Counted from the first letter of the stretch, positions 18,135 through 26,568 are shown. The stretch is DNA of 64,000 nt from Mixta sp031457955 (GCF_031457955.1 NZ_JAVDXN010000002.1:62001-126000); one strand, 5' to 3'. Translations and numbers: made by a program. Notes: generated by a model from the letters alone, not told the origin.

Positions 18135-18482
18135 TTACCAGGTATATTGCCCGCCAAAGTCTCCACCGCCATCATTATGGTCTCCACTACCGTTATTTGA
18201 TGAACCGGATGAGGTTGTACATGAACTAATCCCCCCGCCAATAGCGCTCGATATAGCTGACGCTGGCCCGCCTATTGACCCACCTACCATGCCGCCCAAA
18301 ATACCATTTAGGCAATCTCTGAATATAGGGTTCATATAGGGTGGACAATTACCACCGCCCTTTGACGAACTATTTTTCCCTTTACTTTAACCACCGCCGC
18401 TATGTCCCCAGTACCCCTCCCAGCCGCCATTTCGACTGGCACCGGTAACCAGAGTTAATTGATTTTCTTTTAATAACATCAT
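18135..18482 (-). pseudogene. Microcin-like precursor, module C, interrupted by an ochre codon
   Basis: From ATG 18482 the frame encodes MMLLKENQLTLVTGASRNGG, then WEGYWGHSGGG, and stops at TAA, codon 32 (18387-18389), where module B has GCA. The same frame then stays open to 18135 and shares SSSKGGGN with module B before diverging to a Gly/Ser-rich part (ILGGMVGGSIGGPASAISSA) and the end GGQYTW. Restart at an internal ATG (18335) would give a 66-residue peptide without a leader. Most likely a decayed precursor. Confidence 0.58.
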
Positions 18483-18760
18483 GATAAACTCCTTTTCGAT
18501 TAAAAATGAAATATGAATCCGTAGATCCAATCAATTAATTAAAACAATATCTATCACTTGTCAAAGAAAACTTAAGGAAAATAAACACACATATATAAAT
18601 GATGTGGAAATTAATTATTCTCCATATAAATCAATACTTATTTAACCTTATAATTCTTGATGATTGCTTCTTGTTTTTTCTTGCTTCTAAAGCTAATAAT
18701 AAAAAATACCATGCGCATTATAAAATAACAACAAGGATGATATCTGTTTGACATTAAACA
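18483..18760 (-). repeat. Module upstream region, third copy of a near-identical block
   Basis: The block that precedes the precursor start is shared by the three modules: 16128-16550, 17293-17720 and here. It includes the TTGACA, a run with CACACATATATAAATGATGTG, and ATTTAACCTTATA. Identity is far higher than between the mature parts of the precursors, which shows tandem duplication followed by divergence or replacement of the cargo. Confidence 0.8.
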
Positions 18761-18791
18761 GGAACACAGGAACACAGGAACACAGGAACAC
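18760..18791. repeat. Octamer tandem repeat, 4 copies of AGGAACAC
   Basis: Four exact 8-bp units upstream of module C, about 100 bp further out than the heptamer tracts of modules A and B. Confidence 0.9.
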
Positions 18792-18936
18792 CAATAGTGT
18801 TTACACTAGGCCTGTAATAACAAGCCAAAATACTCACGCGGGCGAATATTATTTAATGTCACCACAAAGGGAAAAAATTAATTTTTTAATTAGCGCTGGC
18901 ATAAGGAAAAACAGCCCGGACGGCGCGATGCATCCT

Positions 18937-19083
18937 GATAATTTAACGGAGCGGTTTGCTGATGATTGCAAAGATGCCGGTATTGCATCGGACGCTCCAA
19001 CTACATTTCATGAGATCACTGTGATGCATCGCCAATCGCAGGCTTTTCGCCAGCCCGTGAAAGCTGCCCGGCGTATTCTCTGA
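18937..19083 (+). pseudogene. Remnant of a lambda-type phage integrase (C-terminal part)
   Basis: The frame DNLTERFADDCKDAGIASDA-PTTFHEI resembles the stretch before and including PPTFHELRSL in lambda-family tyrosine recombinases, where the Arg of the catalytic box follows. Here the catalytic Arg is lost (TFHEITVMHRQ) and the frame ends at 19083 without the final Tyr region. It is too short and altered to be active, and marks an old integration event beside the microcin-like array. Confidence 0.5.
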
Positions 19084-19142
19084 CGACGATCCTACCTCGC
19101 CATCGCCGGTCTCATCCGCTAAGAAGCCAGATGTTGAAATAC

Positions 19143-19583
19143 TTAATTTTGCCATGTAATCATTTCTTCCAGCCGTTTAAGAATGTCAGGGAGGAAGCTT
19201 TCATCAAGGCTGAAGTCGCCTTTGACCTGTACACTGTCGGCATGAGATTCAGGCCGAAGATCATATTCGATAACTATATCGTCAGCACTGGCAACCTTTC
19301 TGATAATCATATTCAGCTGATGACATTCGCTGCGAAATTCAAAAGGCTTTATCTCCTGTTCGGCGATAAGCACATCATGATGAGCAGAAAACTGTTCACG
19401 TAAAACTTGTAGCTCACCCACAGTAAATTTAGTCTGGAATTGTACTTTCAGGCCGGGAACCGAAAATTCAACAAAGGATTTAATCCAGTCCCAGCGTTGA
19501 TACTCCAGGTCAGTCTCGTTATCGACAACCCTTTCAAAAGGAGAGATAGCAAACGTGAATTCTTCGTTATTAATATCAAACAT
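19143..19583 (-). CDS. Probable immunity protein of a polymorphic toxin system (146 aa)
   Basis: A soluble, acidic 146-residue protein: MFDINNEEFTFAISPFERV at the front and DWIKSFVEFSVPGLKVQF after it, a layout seen in WapI-type immunity proteins of contact-dependent or Rhs toxins. It starts 22 bp after a broken toxin-like C terminus on the same strand, the usual toxin-immunity order. No ribosome-binding motif beyond AGGAACA is seen. The family call is tentative; the genomic position is the stronger evidence. Confidence 0.5.
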   Translation of the reverse strand: MFDINNEEFTFAISPFERVVDNETDLEYQRWDWIKSFVEFSVPGLKVQFQTKFTVGELQVLREQFSAHHDVLIAEQEIKPFEFRSECHQLNMIIRKVASADDIVIEYDLRPESHADSVQVKGDFSLDESFLPDILKRLEEMITWQN

Positions 19584-19604
19584 TGATGTGTTCCTGTCGG
19601 CGGC

Positions 19605-19915
19605 CTAATAATATATAAAGTGGGTAATCGTCCAGTCAGACTCTCTTACCACAACTTCCAGTGTGTATTTTTTATACTCAGTAGTGGCTTTTTTATGATA
19701 CAGCTTGTACATCTCTATCTCATATCAGGATAAAACTTTGACTTTACGGGGATCGACCGCGCGTTTACCGTAACGAATAGCTTTTCCTGAATATGCAAAG
19801 GAACATAGCGACCAGGTTCATACATATGTTTGGCAGCCGTTTCGGTCATTTTTAGGCTACGAGCGGACAAGGCAAGCTTAAATCTGGCGCGTAAAAATAA
19901 AATGGTGCTCTCGCT
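19605..19915 (-). pseudogene. Broken C-terminal toxin domain of a CDI/Rhs-like protein
   Basis: Reading the minus strand gives MTETAAKHMYEPGRYVPLHI, then (after a one-base shift near 19785) KAIRYGKRAVDPRKVKVLS, an in-frame TGA, and YEIEMYKLYHK ... KKYTLEVVVRESDWTITHFIYY. This pattern, with KKYTLEVVVRE and a final HF-hydrophobic-Y, is typical of nuclease-like ends of polymorphic toxins. No translocation or repeat region of the parent protein is present. It is an orphan toxin tail left with its immunity gene, inactivated by a frameshift and a stop. Confidence 0.5.
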
Positions 19916-19933
19916 TAGCCTTGCTGTAGCAGC

Positions 19934-20107
19934 GAGTTATATGAAGAACTATTGGTGCATGAAGGCAAACCTTTTGAGGAATGCTACCGGCACTTTTACC
20001 AAATACAGCAGATCGCAAAAAGAGGATTACCGGAAGGTGAAATGAGCCATGTATTACGTTATACCTTCGTCAGTAACTTTATGACGGGTGGTGCGTTCAC
20101 AAAATGA
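19934..20107 (+). pseudogene. Remnant of a P2-type phage integrase
   Basis: The frame ELLVHEGKPFEECYRHFYQI followed by GLPEGEMSHVLRYTFVSNFMTGGAFTK corresponds to the C-terminal segment of P2-family integrases with the box THVLRHTFASHFMMNGGN. The His of the R-H-T box is replaced by Tyr, and the frame ends before the nucleophilic Tyr. It stops 90 bp before the 3' end of sdsR, so the sRNA end may have been the attachment site. Confidence 0.6.
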
Positions 20108-20197
20108 CTATAAGGGGTTAGCAAAGGGTGCTGAGCAGAATACAAGCATAAACAAGTCACCGTTTCATCTGTAACTTACTGCTTTTTTAAACAAAAC

Positions 20198-20298
20198 AAA
20201 AAAAGACCGAATACGATTCCTATATTCGGTCCAGGGAAATGGCTCTTGTAAGAGCCGTGCGCTAAAAGTTGGCATTAATGCAGGCGATGTCGCCTTGC
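20198..20298 (-). ncRNA. sdsR: Small RNA SdsR (RyeB)
   Basis: Stationary-phase, sigma-S dependent, Hfq-bound sRNA that represses targets such as ompD and mutS in relatives. The minus strand reads GCAAGGCGACATCGCC, then CTGCATTAATGCCAACTTTT, and closes with the terminator hairpin GACCGAATA/TATTCGGTC type stem and seven T. This agrees with the E. coli RNA over almost its full length (about 101 nt here, 104 there). A CTACGCT element in the right place before the 5' end fits a sigma-S promoter. The antisense RNA SraC (RyeA) is expected on the plus strand across the same site but its ends cannot be seen. The gene keeps its place next to yebY. Confidence 0.92.
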
Positions 20299-20462
20299 CT
20301 TATAAAGCGTAGAACAGCCGTGAGGAATGTCCAGCCGGATGCAAACAGGCTGTAAGGAAGAGTTTAAGTCTGTGAGATCAACGGCAAAAAGCGCATAAGA
20401 CGCTGTCATTTAGCGCCAGTGTTAACTACAGCTTGAGCGCGACGCTGCCGCGCTCGACTGGA

Positions 20463-20804
20463 TTAATTACACAGTTTTTCTGCACGCTCGATAATCGGCT
20501 GCAGGCTGGCTTTTTGTCCAGGATGCTGCGGATCGTCAGCCTGAATAACAGAAATAGGCTGCGCGGTGGCCTTGCCTGATTTCACATTATGCGCCGCTTC
20601 GTCGTTCAGCGGATATTGCATCAAGGTGCTGGGGTTAATAGCGAACAGCGCATGCTCTTTCGTACAGGTCAGCATCACCTCTTCGCGGGTAAAGGGCCAC
20701 TTATCTTTACCCATTTCAAAACGACTAATGGTGATGATTTCTGATGCAGCCAGCGCGCTGGTGCAGCATCCCATCGCCAGTAATAATCCGATGATTTTTT
20801 TCAT
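20463..20804 (-). CDS. yebY: DUF2511 exported protein YebY
   Basis: A 113-residue protein with a signal peptide (MKKIIGLLLAMGCCTSALA) and the YebY core EIITISRFEMGKDKWPFTREEV. The E. coli protein has no firm function but always sits next to yobA and yebZ, so a role in copper or periplasmic metal handling is plausible. Gene order with yebZ and yobA is kept. Confidence 0.9.
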   Translation of the reverse strand: MKKIIGLLLAMGCCTSALAASEIITISRFEMGKDKWPFTREEVMLTCTKEHALFAINPSTLMQYPLNDEAAHNVKSGKATAQPISVIQADDPQHPGQKASLQPIIERAEKLCN

Positions 20805-20880
20805 GAGGTTACCTTATTGTCCCGGTTGACTTATTTATAGCTAAAACACTCTGCGCTTTATGCGAATAATTCGACACGCA

Positions 20881-21753
20881 TTATGGCTGTAACGTGGCAA
20901 AGGTACTAACAGCAATCACGACCAATAGCGCGATGACGATCTCCAGCTGCGTGGTACGCATAAACCATAATTGCGCCCCGCTGCCCGGCGTGGAGAAACG
21001 CGGCACCAGCCAGTAGCGATTAAACAGCGCGATGCCTGCCATCAGCGCCACCAGCAAGATTTTAACCATCAGCAACAGCCGATAATCATTCGTTGCGGGC
21101 CAGGGCCAGCCCACGATAAAAGCCGTGTTGATCATGCCGCTCAGTAACGTGAGCGCGACCGCCAAATGCCCATAGCGGGAAAAGCGCATCATGGTGCAGA
21201 TGGCATCACTCCGTAGCGCTGGCTGCCGCGCATCACGCATTAACCACAGCAAGGGCAGCAGGCCGCCAGCCCAAAAGGACGCGCCGATAAGATGAATCGC
21301 GTGATTGAAACGCTGTAGCGCGCCGGGCCAGCCATCCAGCATCGCCGCATGTCCCACCAGGGCCATACCGCAAAGCTGCACCAGGCCCCAAAGCAGCAGC
21401 AAACGCTGCCGCCTGCCGCCGCCGGCCAGACTCAGGCAGGCCAGCAGCGCAGCCAGCAGCTGCACCATCCAGGCCTGACCAAAGCCCGTCTGCATTACTG
21501 CTCGCCAGATCGCCGCCTGCACGATGTTGCGCCAGTCGCCGCTCATTAGTCCGGTCTGTGCCGCCAAAATCGCCAGGGCGCTTAACAGCGTTAACATCGT
21601 ACAGCCGATAAGCAGCGGCATTAAACGTTGACTCAGCACCGCACGATAGCGACGCGGTGCCAGTAGCGCGCTATAAAAGGCGCTGCCGGTCAGCAACATC
21701 AGCGCACTGAAGTGGAGCCAGCGGCAGAAGATATAGAGCGTCTCCAGCGTCAT
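20881..21753 (-). CDS. yebZ: CopD-family inner-membrane protein YebZ
   Basis: A 290-residue polytopic membrane protein with about eight hydrophobic helices, of the copper resistance D family. Histidines in the membrane parts (RWLHFSALML, VGHAAMLDGW, FNHAIHLIGASFWAGG) are those thought to bind copper. It starts 2 bp after the yobA stop, so the two are cotranscribed; YobA is the periplasmic CopC-like partner. Confidence 0.92.
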   Translation of the reverse strand: MTLETLYIFCRWLHFSALMLLTGSAFYSALLAPRRYRAVLSQRLMPLLIGCTMLTLLSALAILAAQTGLMSGDWRNIVQAAIWRAVMQTGFGQAWMVQLLAALLACLSLAGGGRRQRLLLLWGLVQLCGMALVGHAAMLDGWPGALQRFNHAIHLIGASFWAGGLLPLLWLMRDARQPALRSDAICTMMRFSRYGHLAVALTLLSGMINTAFIVGWPWPATNDYRLLLMVKILLVALMAGIALFNRYWLVPRFSTPGSGAQLWFMRTTQLEIVIALLVVIAVSTFATLQP

Positions 21754-21755
21754 CG

Positions 21756-22130
21756 CTATTTCACGCTGAAAGTGTAACTTCCCTTGGTTCTGTGACCATC
21801 TACCGACAGCACATGCCAGTTTACCTGGTAGCTGCCGCTGGGAAGCGGTTTTTCCAGCGGTACAATGAGCTGATTATGCTGTTTTGGCGCACGCTCAACT
21901 TCCGCTACCGGCATCGCTTGCTGATTAGCCGTAACGATATCAACACCGCTAAAAGCAGGCTCGACATCCTCAGAAAAGGTCAGCGTCAACGCCTGAGGCG
22001 ATGCCTCAACGTTGGCATTCGCGGCGGGATATTGCGACTTCAGGTGGGCATGAGCCAGAGCAGCTGGAGAAAAAGCGACGGCCAATACCAGGGCGGCGCC
22101 AGGTAAAGCAGAGAAGCAGGTTTTCAACAT
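21756..22130 (-). CDS. yobA: CopC-family periplasmic copper-binding protein YobA
   Basis: Starts at ATG 22130, giving 124 residues as in E. coli; the open frame reaches further back but lacks a better start. A signal peptide ends in PAALA, and the mature protein starts HAHLKSQYPA, the N-terminal copper-binding histidine of CopC proteins. A second site is in WHVLSVDGHRTKGSYTFSV. It works with YebZ directly downstream. Confidence 0.92.
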   Translation of the reverse strand: MLKTCFSALPGAALVLAVAFSPAALAHAHLKSQYPAANANVEASPQALTLTFSEDVEPAFSGVDIVTANQQAMPVAEVERAPKQHNQLIVPLEKPLPSGSYQVNWHVLSVDGHRTKGSYTFSVK

Positions 22131-22258
22131 GATTTCATCCTGTAAACTATCGTGGTTGTCACCAACGAGGCCGCAGCATACCTCCCGTGCCGAAGCCTGT
22201 CGAGGCATTAACGGCGATTCAAAACGGGTGCAGCAGCGCTTATACAGAGGAGTAAAAA

Positions 22259-22486
22259 ATGTCTAACAACCTGGCAACATTGTCGCAGGAAGAGAAAGAT
22301 AAAGTGAACGTTGACCTGGCTGCCGCTGGCGTCGCGTTTAAAGAGCGTTACAATATGCCGGTGGTGGCGGAAATCGTCGAGCGTGAACAGCCGGAAGCGC
22401 TACGCGACTGGTTCCGGGAGCGCCTGATGCATCATCGCCAGACCTCGCTTAACCTTTCCCGCCTGCCCTGGGAACCCAAGAGATAA
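22259..22486 (+). CDS. holE: DNA polymerase III theta subunit
   Basis: A 75-residue protein matching E. coli HolE throughout (NLATLSQEEKDKVNVDLAAA, FRERLMHHRQTSLNLSRLPW). Theta binds the epsilon proofreading subunit of the polymerase core and stabilises it. The ATG at 22259 follows a GAGGAG ribosome-binding site. It stands 27 bp before exoX. Confidence 0.97.
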   Translation: MSNNLATLSQEEKDKVNVDLAAAGVAFKERYNMPVVAEIVEREQPEALRDWFRERLMHHRQTSLNLSRLPWEPKR

Positions 22487-22513
22487 CAGTGCGCGTCAGC
22501 GCTAAGAGGTTTT

Positions 22514-23182
22514 ATGCTACGCGTTATTGATACTGAAACCTGTGGTCTACAGGGCGGTATCGTTGAAATTGCTTCCGTTGATGTGATTGACGGCCAGATC
22601 GTTAACCCCATGAGCGACCTTGTGCGCCCCGACCGGCCTATCAGCCGTCAGGCGATGGCGGTGCATCGCATCAGCGAAGCGATGGTGGCCAATAAGCCGC
22701 CGATTGAAGCGCTTATCAGCCGTTATCACGGCAGCCCTTATTATGTGGCACATAACGCCAGCTTCGATCGGCGTATGCTGCCGGAAATGCATGGCGAATG
22801 GATTTGCACCATGAAGCTGGCACGCCAGCTGTGGCCCGGTTTAACCTACGGCAATCAGGCGCTGCGACAGCATCTGCAATTGGACGTGACGCCACCCGCC
22901 GATCTGCATGCGCACCGGGCGCTGTATGACTGCTATGTCACCGCCGCGCTCTTGATTCGCATTATGGCAACCTCCGGCTGGGATGCCACGCAGCTGGCTG
23001 CTCGTATGCAGCAACCAACCTCAGCAGAGGTGATGCCGTTCGGCAAGTATCGCGGTCGTCCGATTGCAGACGTGGCTAAACGTGACCCTGGCTATCTGCG
23101 CTGGATGCTTGACTCGATTCCCGATCTGAAACCTGCTCTGCGTAACGCCTTGCAAAAGCAGGTCAGTCAGGCTGACGATTAA
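22514..23182 (+). CDS. exoX: Exodeoxyribonuclease X
   Basis: A DnaQ-type 3'-5' exonuclease of 222 residues active in mismatch and recombination repair. Exo I is IDTETCGL near residue 5, Exo II is VAHNASFDRRML near residue 77, and Exo III is LHAHRALYDCYV near residue 130, with the catalytic acids in place. A C-terminal segment MPFGKYRGRPIADVA is shared with the family. Its stop overlaps the convergent ptrB stop by 4 bp. Confidence 0.95.
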   Translation: MLRVIDTETCGLQGGIVEIASVDVIDGQIVNPMSDLVRPDRPISRQAMAVHRISEAMVANKPPIEALISRYHGSPYYVAHNASFDRRMLPEMHGEWICTMKLARQLWPGLTYGNQALRQHLQLDVTPPADLHAHRALYDCYVTAALLIRIMATSGWDATQLAARMQQPTSAEVMPFGKYRGRPIADVAKRDPGYLRWMLDSIPDLKPALRNALQKQVSQADD

Positions 23183-25242
23183 TAGCCGCTGCTGCCGTGC
23201 AACGAGCCCTGCGCCAGGCCGATGATAAACGCAAACTCCAGCGAAACGCCTTCATAGGATTTAAAACGTCCTGATTTGCCGCCGTGGCCGGAATCCATAT
23301 CGGTACAGAGCAGCAGCAGGTTTTCATCAGTTTTCTGCTCGCGCAGCTTAGCGACCCATTTGGCAGGCTCCCAGTATTGTACCTGCGAATCATGCAGCCC
23401 GGTGGTCACCAACATATGCGGATAAGATTGCGCCGTGACGTTATCGTAAGGGCTGTACTGCTTCATATAGTCATAATATTGCGGATCGTTGGGGTTGCCC
23501 CACTCATCATATTCGCCGGTGGTCAACGGAATCGACTCATCCAGCATGGTGGTGACCACGTCCACAAAGGGAACCTGCGCCACAACGCCATGAAAACGCG
23601 CGGGCTGTAAATTAATTACCGTGCCCATCAGCAGCCCGCCCGCGCTGCCGCCCATCGCGTAAAGCCGCTGTGGATCGCCATAGCCATGCTGAACCAGCGC
23701 ATCGGTTACGTCGAGGAAGTCGTTAAAGGTGTTCATTTTGTTTAATAAACGCCCGTCGTCATACCACTGTTGCCCCAGCTCGCCGCCGCCGCGCACGTGA
23801 ACCAGCGCATAAACAAAACCGCGATCCAGCAGGCTGAGACGGCTAGAGCTGAAGTCGGCGTCCATAATGGTGCCATAAGAGCCATAGCCGTACACCAGCA
23901 TTGGGTTTTTGCCCGGTTGATAATGCTGGCAGTGATAAACCAGCGAAACCGGCACTTCCACCCCATCGCGCGCTTTAATCCATAAATGCTCGCTCTTATA
24001 GTTAGCGGAATCAAAGCCGTTGATCTGCGTCTGCTTTAATACGCGCCGTTCACCGGTATCCATATCCAGTTCAAACAGCGTGGTGGGGGTAGTCATGGAT
24101 GAATAGCCGTAGCGCAGCTTGCTGGTCTCCGGCGAGGCGTTATAAGCCAGCCAGGTGACATAGGCGGGATCGTCAAAGGCGATACCGAAGGTCTCACCGG
24201 TACGCCAGCAGATCTGCCGCAGGCTGGAAAGCCCGCGTTGCCGCTCTTCCACCACCAGCCAGTTACGGAACAGCTGGAAATCTTCCATCACCACATGGTC
24301 ACGCGGCGCGATAATGGTTTCCCAGCGCGACTCATCCAGGTAGCTGGTGCGGTAGAGGCCGAAGTTTTTCCCTTCGCGGTTTGAGCGCAGCCAGAAGCGA
24401 TGATCGTAATGATCAAGGGTATATTCATGGCCTTTGCGCCGCGGCACAAACACGCGCGGACGCGCATCGGCATACTCAGCATCCAGCAGATGAATTTCAG
24501 TGGTGGTGGTGCTGTGCAGCGCAATCAGAACAAAATGTTCCGAGGTGGTTTTATGCACGCTGAGGTAGAAGGTGTCATCGCTCTCCTCATAGACCAGCTC
24601 GTCATCCTGCTGCGGCGTGCCGACATTATGCCGCCACACCTGATAAGGCAGCAGCGTCTGCTTATCTTTACGCACGTAATAGAGCGTTTTTGAGTCATTA
24701 ACCCAGGCAAAGCTGGATGAGACATTTTCCAGCACTTCCGGATACCAGTTGCCGCTCTCCAGGTTACGGAAACGGATACCGTACTGGCGGCGCGACAGGA
24801 AATCTTCCGCCAGCGCCATGATGCGGTTGTCCGGGCTGATATCCAGCGCGCCCATGGTATAGAACTCGCTGTGCGAAGCGCGCTGGTTAGCATCAAGCAG
24901 CACTTCCCACTCATCGGGCGTCGTGGTCTCTGCGGGCTGACGAAAATAGGTCGCGTATTCGTTACCGGCCTCATAGCGGCTCTGATAGCGATAGCCGTTT
25001 TTCACATAAGGCACCGAATAATCCTGCGGCGAAATGCGCCCGACCATCTCTTTCAGCAGGCGATCCTGCAACGCCTTTTGCGTCAGCATCACCTTATGGC
25101 CATAGTTATTTTCAGCGCGCAGATAATCCAGCACGTCGGGATCTTCACGCTGGTCATCACGCAGCCAGTAGTAATTATCGACGCGCGTATCATCATGCAG
25201 CGTCATTTCATGAGGAACTCTCTTCGCTTTCGGTGGCATCAT
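23179..25242 (-). CDS. ptrB: Oligopeptidase B (protease II)
   Basis: A prolyl-oligopeptidase-family enzyme (S9A) that cuts oligopeptides after Lys and Arg. The N-terminal beta-propeller (about residues 1-400) is followed by the hydrolase domain with the nucleophile in AMGGSAGGLL, an acid in TTGLHDSQV and the histidine in MDSGHGGKSG. The frame opens at 25272, but MPPKAKRVPHEMTLHDDT matches the E. coli start, so ATG 25242 or 25239 is preferred; that gives 687 or 686 residues against 686 in E. coli. Confidence 0.95.
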   Translation of the reverse strand: MMPPKAKRVPHEMTLHDDTRVDNYYWLRDDQREDPDVLDYLRAENNYGHKVMLTQKALQDRLLKEMVGRISPQDYSVPYVKNGYRYQSRYEAGNEYATYFRQPAETTTPDEWEVLLDANQRASHSEFYTMGALDISPDNRIMALAEDFLSRRQYGIRFRNLESGNWYPEVLENVSSSFAWVNDSKTLYYVRKDKQTLLPYQVWRHNVGTPQQDDELVYEESDDTFYLSVHKTTSEHFVLIALHSTTTTEIHLLDAEYADARPRVFVPRRKGHEYTLDHYDHRFWLRSNREGKNFGLYRTSYLDESRWETIIAPRDHVVMEDFQLFRNWLVVEERQRGLSSLRQICWRTGETFGIAFDDPAYVTWLAYNASPETSKLRYGYSSMTTPTTLFELDMDTGERRVLKQTQINGFDSANYKSEHLWIKARDGVEVPVSLVYHCQHYQPGKNPMLVYGYGSYGTIMDADFSSSRLSLLDRGFVYALVHVRGGGELGQQWYDDGRLLNKMNTFNDFLDVTDALVQHGYGDPQRLYAMGGSAGGLLMGTVINLQPARFHGVVAQVPFVDVVTTMLDESIPLTTGEYDEWGNPNDPQYYDYMKQYSPYDNVTAQSYPHMLVTTGLHDSQVQYWEPAKWVAKLREQKTDENLLLLCTDMDSGHGGKSGRFKSYEGVSLEFAFIIGLAQGSLHGSSGY

Positions 25243-25377
25243 AACGGTTACTGTTTTCAGACATAGATACATTAAGGTTGGCAGCTAAGGCCATGATTGC
25301 CAAGCGGCAGCGGCAAAAAGCAGGTTGTGAAGGTTACCAGCCCGCCGCCAGGCAGCGGCAGGCCTTAACAGAGAGGG

Positions 25378-26049
25378 TCAGGATGGGAGTTTCTCTTTTT
25401 CGGCGCGAATATCTTTTTCAATATCTTCGCGCACGTCCGCCGGGATCTTCAGTGCATCGCCCAGCTCTTTCAGGTAGCTGCGTTCCATAAAGTGGTCGAC
25501 ATCGATAGCCGCACAGCTCAGGAAGTAAAGCTCTAACGCCTCTTCCTCGTTTTTTATGCCCTGCGCCAGCCCGTGCGGATCCAGCGGACGATCAATCGCC
25601 TGTTGAATCAGCGCTTCCGCCTGTTCGCCATAACCCGCCTGATGGATGTTTTGCTCGATGGCTTTGCGCTCTTCGCCATCGATATGACCGTCGCTTTTCG
25701 CCGCGAACACCAGCGCGGTAATCAAACGTTCCGCGCGCTGATCCACCGGTGTCTCCTGCTGACCAAACTGCGGCTCATCCTGATGCGCTTCACGCACGCG
25801 CTGCTTATATTTATTCCATAGCAAAACGCCGGCCGCCGCGCTGCCGCCGATCACCAGGGCGTTTTTGCCATATTTGCTTAACAGATTGCGCGAGGATTTA
25901 CTGGATATCAGCATACCGGCCAGGCCGCCGAGCGCACCCGGCGCCAGCATTTTGCTTAGCCCTTCGCTGCCGCCCTGCGCTTTTGCGCCTGCGTTGCCGA
26001 TGCCCGTATTGCTCAACATTTTTTGCACTTGCTGCAGCCAGTTACTCAT
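25378..26049 (-). CDS. yebE: DUF533 TerB-like membrane-associated protein YebE
   Basis: Begins at ATG 26049 after a strong AGGAGAGCTT site; 223 residues. The front is Gly/Ser-rich with one hydrophobic helix around GKNALVIGGSAAAGVLLW. The rest is a TerB-like helical domain (VFAAKSDGHIDGEERKAIE). In E. coli it is a member of the envelope and heat stress (Cpx) set; its function is not known. The neighbouring yebF of E. coli is missing here. Confidence 0.88.
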   Translation of the reverse strand: MSNWLQQVQKMLSNTGIGNAGAKAQGGSEGLSKMLAPGALGGLAGMLISSKSSRNLLSKYGKNALVIGGSAAAGVLLWNKYKQRVREAHQDEPQFGQQETPVDQRAERLITALVFAAKSDGHIDGEERKAIEQNIHQAGYGEQAEALIQQAIDRPLDPHGLAQGIKNEEEALELYFLSCAAIDVDHFMERSYLKELGDALKIPADVREDIEKDIRAEKEKLPS

Positions 26050-26226
26050 AAGCTCTCCTTTGTGATGTATGCCGATAGTGTGAAGCATCGGGCGTCAAGA
26101 AGCGTAAGCGAGAGCAAATAGCAAAAGAAGGTGGGATGAACCCTGTTCATCCCGCTCTGCTTAACATCGTTATCAGGAAAGTGTGGCTGATATTCGCCAG
26201 GCTGCAACGTTGAGCGGGCGCGTTAA

Positions 26227-26568
26227 TCAGGCCGCTTTAACCGCGCGAACTTTTTTCGCCGTTTCGTCTGGCGCGTTATCATCGCTGGTTTCCGCTGCGG
26301 CGGCCTTCGATGCTTTTACCGCGGGCTGCGCGTCCGGCAGCTTGCTGGTACGTAAAATATGCTGTACCGCATCTTTCTGTTCCGCCAGGAACAGGCCCAG
26401 GTTTTCCAGCTGAGCTTCTTCCAGCGGCAGATCGCTTTGTACCAGCCAGTCAGTAAAAGCTTCCGCCATATCGAGCATTTTGTCGTATGCGTCTGCTTCT
26501 TTTTTACTGGCAAATGTCATTTTTTCTTCACCTTTTCTGACCACAACAAATTTGGTTTCAACAGCCAT
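26227..26568 (-). CDS. yebG: SOS-induced protein YebG
   Basis: A 113-residue protein. The front (MAVETKFVVVRKGEEKMTF, SKKEADAYDKMLDMAE) matches E. coli YebG closely; the C-terminal tail is a longer Ala/Lys-rich stretch than in E. coli. It belongs to the DNA damage regulon, and a LexA-type box lies 20 bp upstream of the start. Its biochemical role is unknown. Confidence 0.93.
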   Translation of the reverse strand: MAVETKFVVVRKGEEKMTFASKKEADAYDKMLDMAEAFTDWLVQSDLPLEEAQLENLGLFLAEQKDAVQHILRTSKLPDAQPAVKASKAAAAETSDDNAPDETAKKVRAVKAA

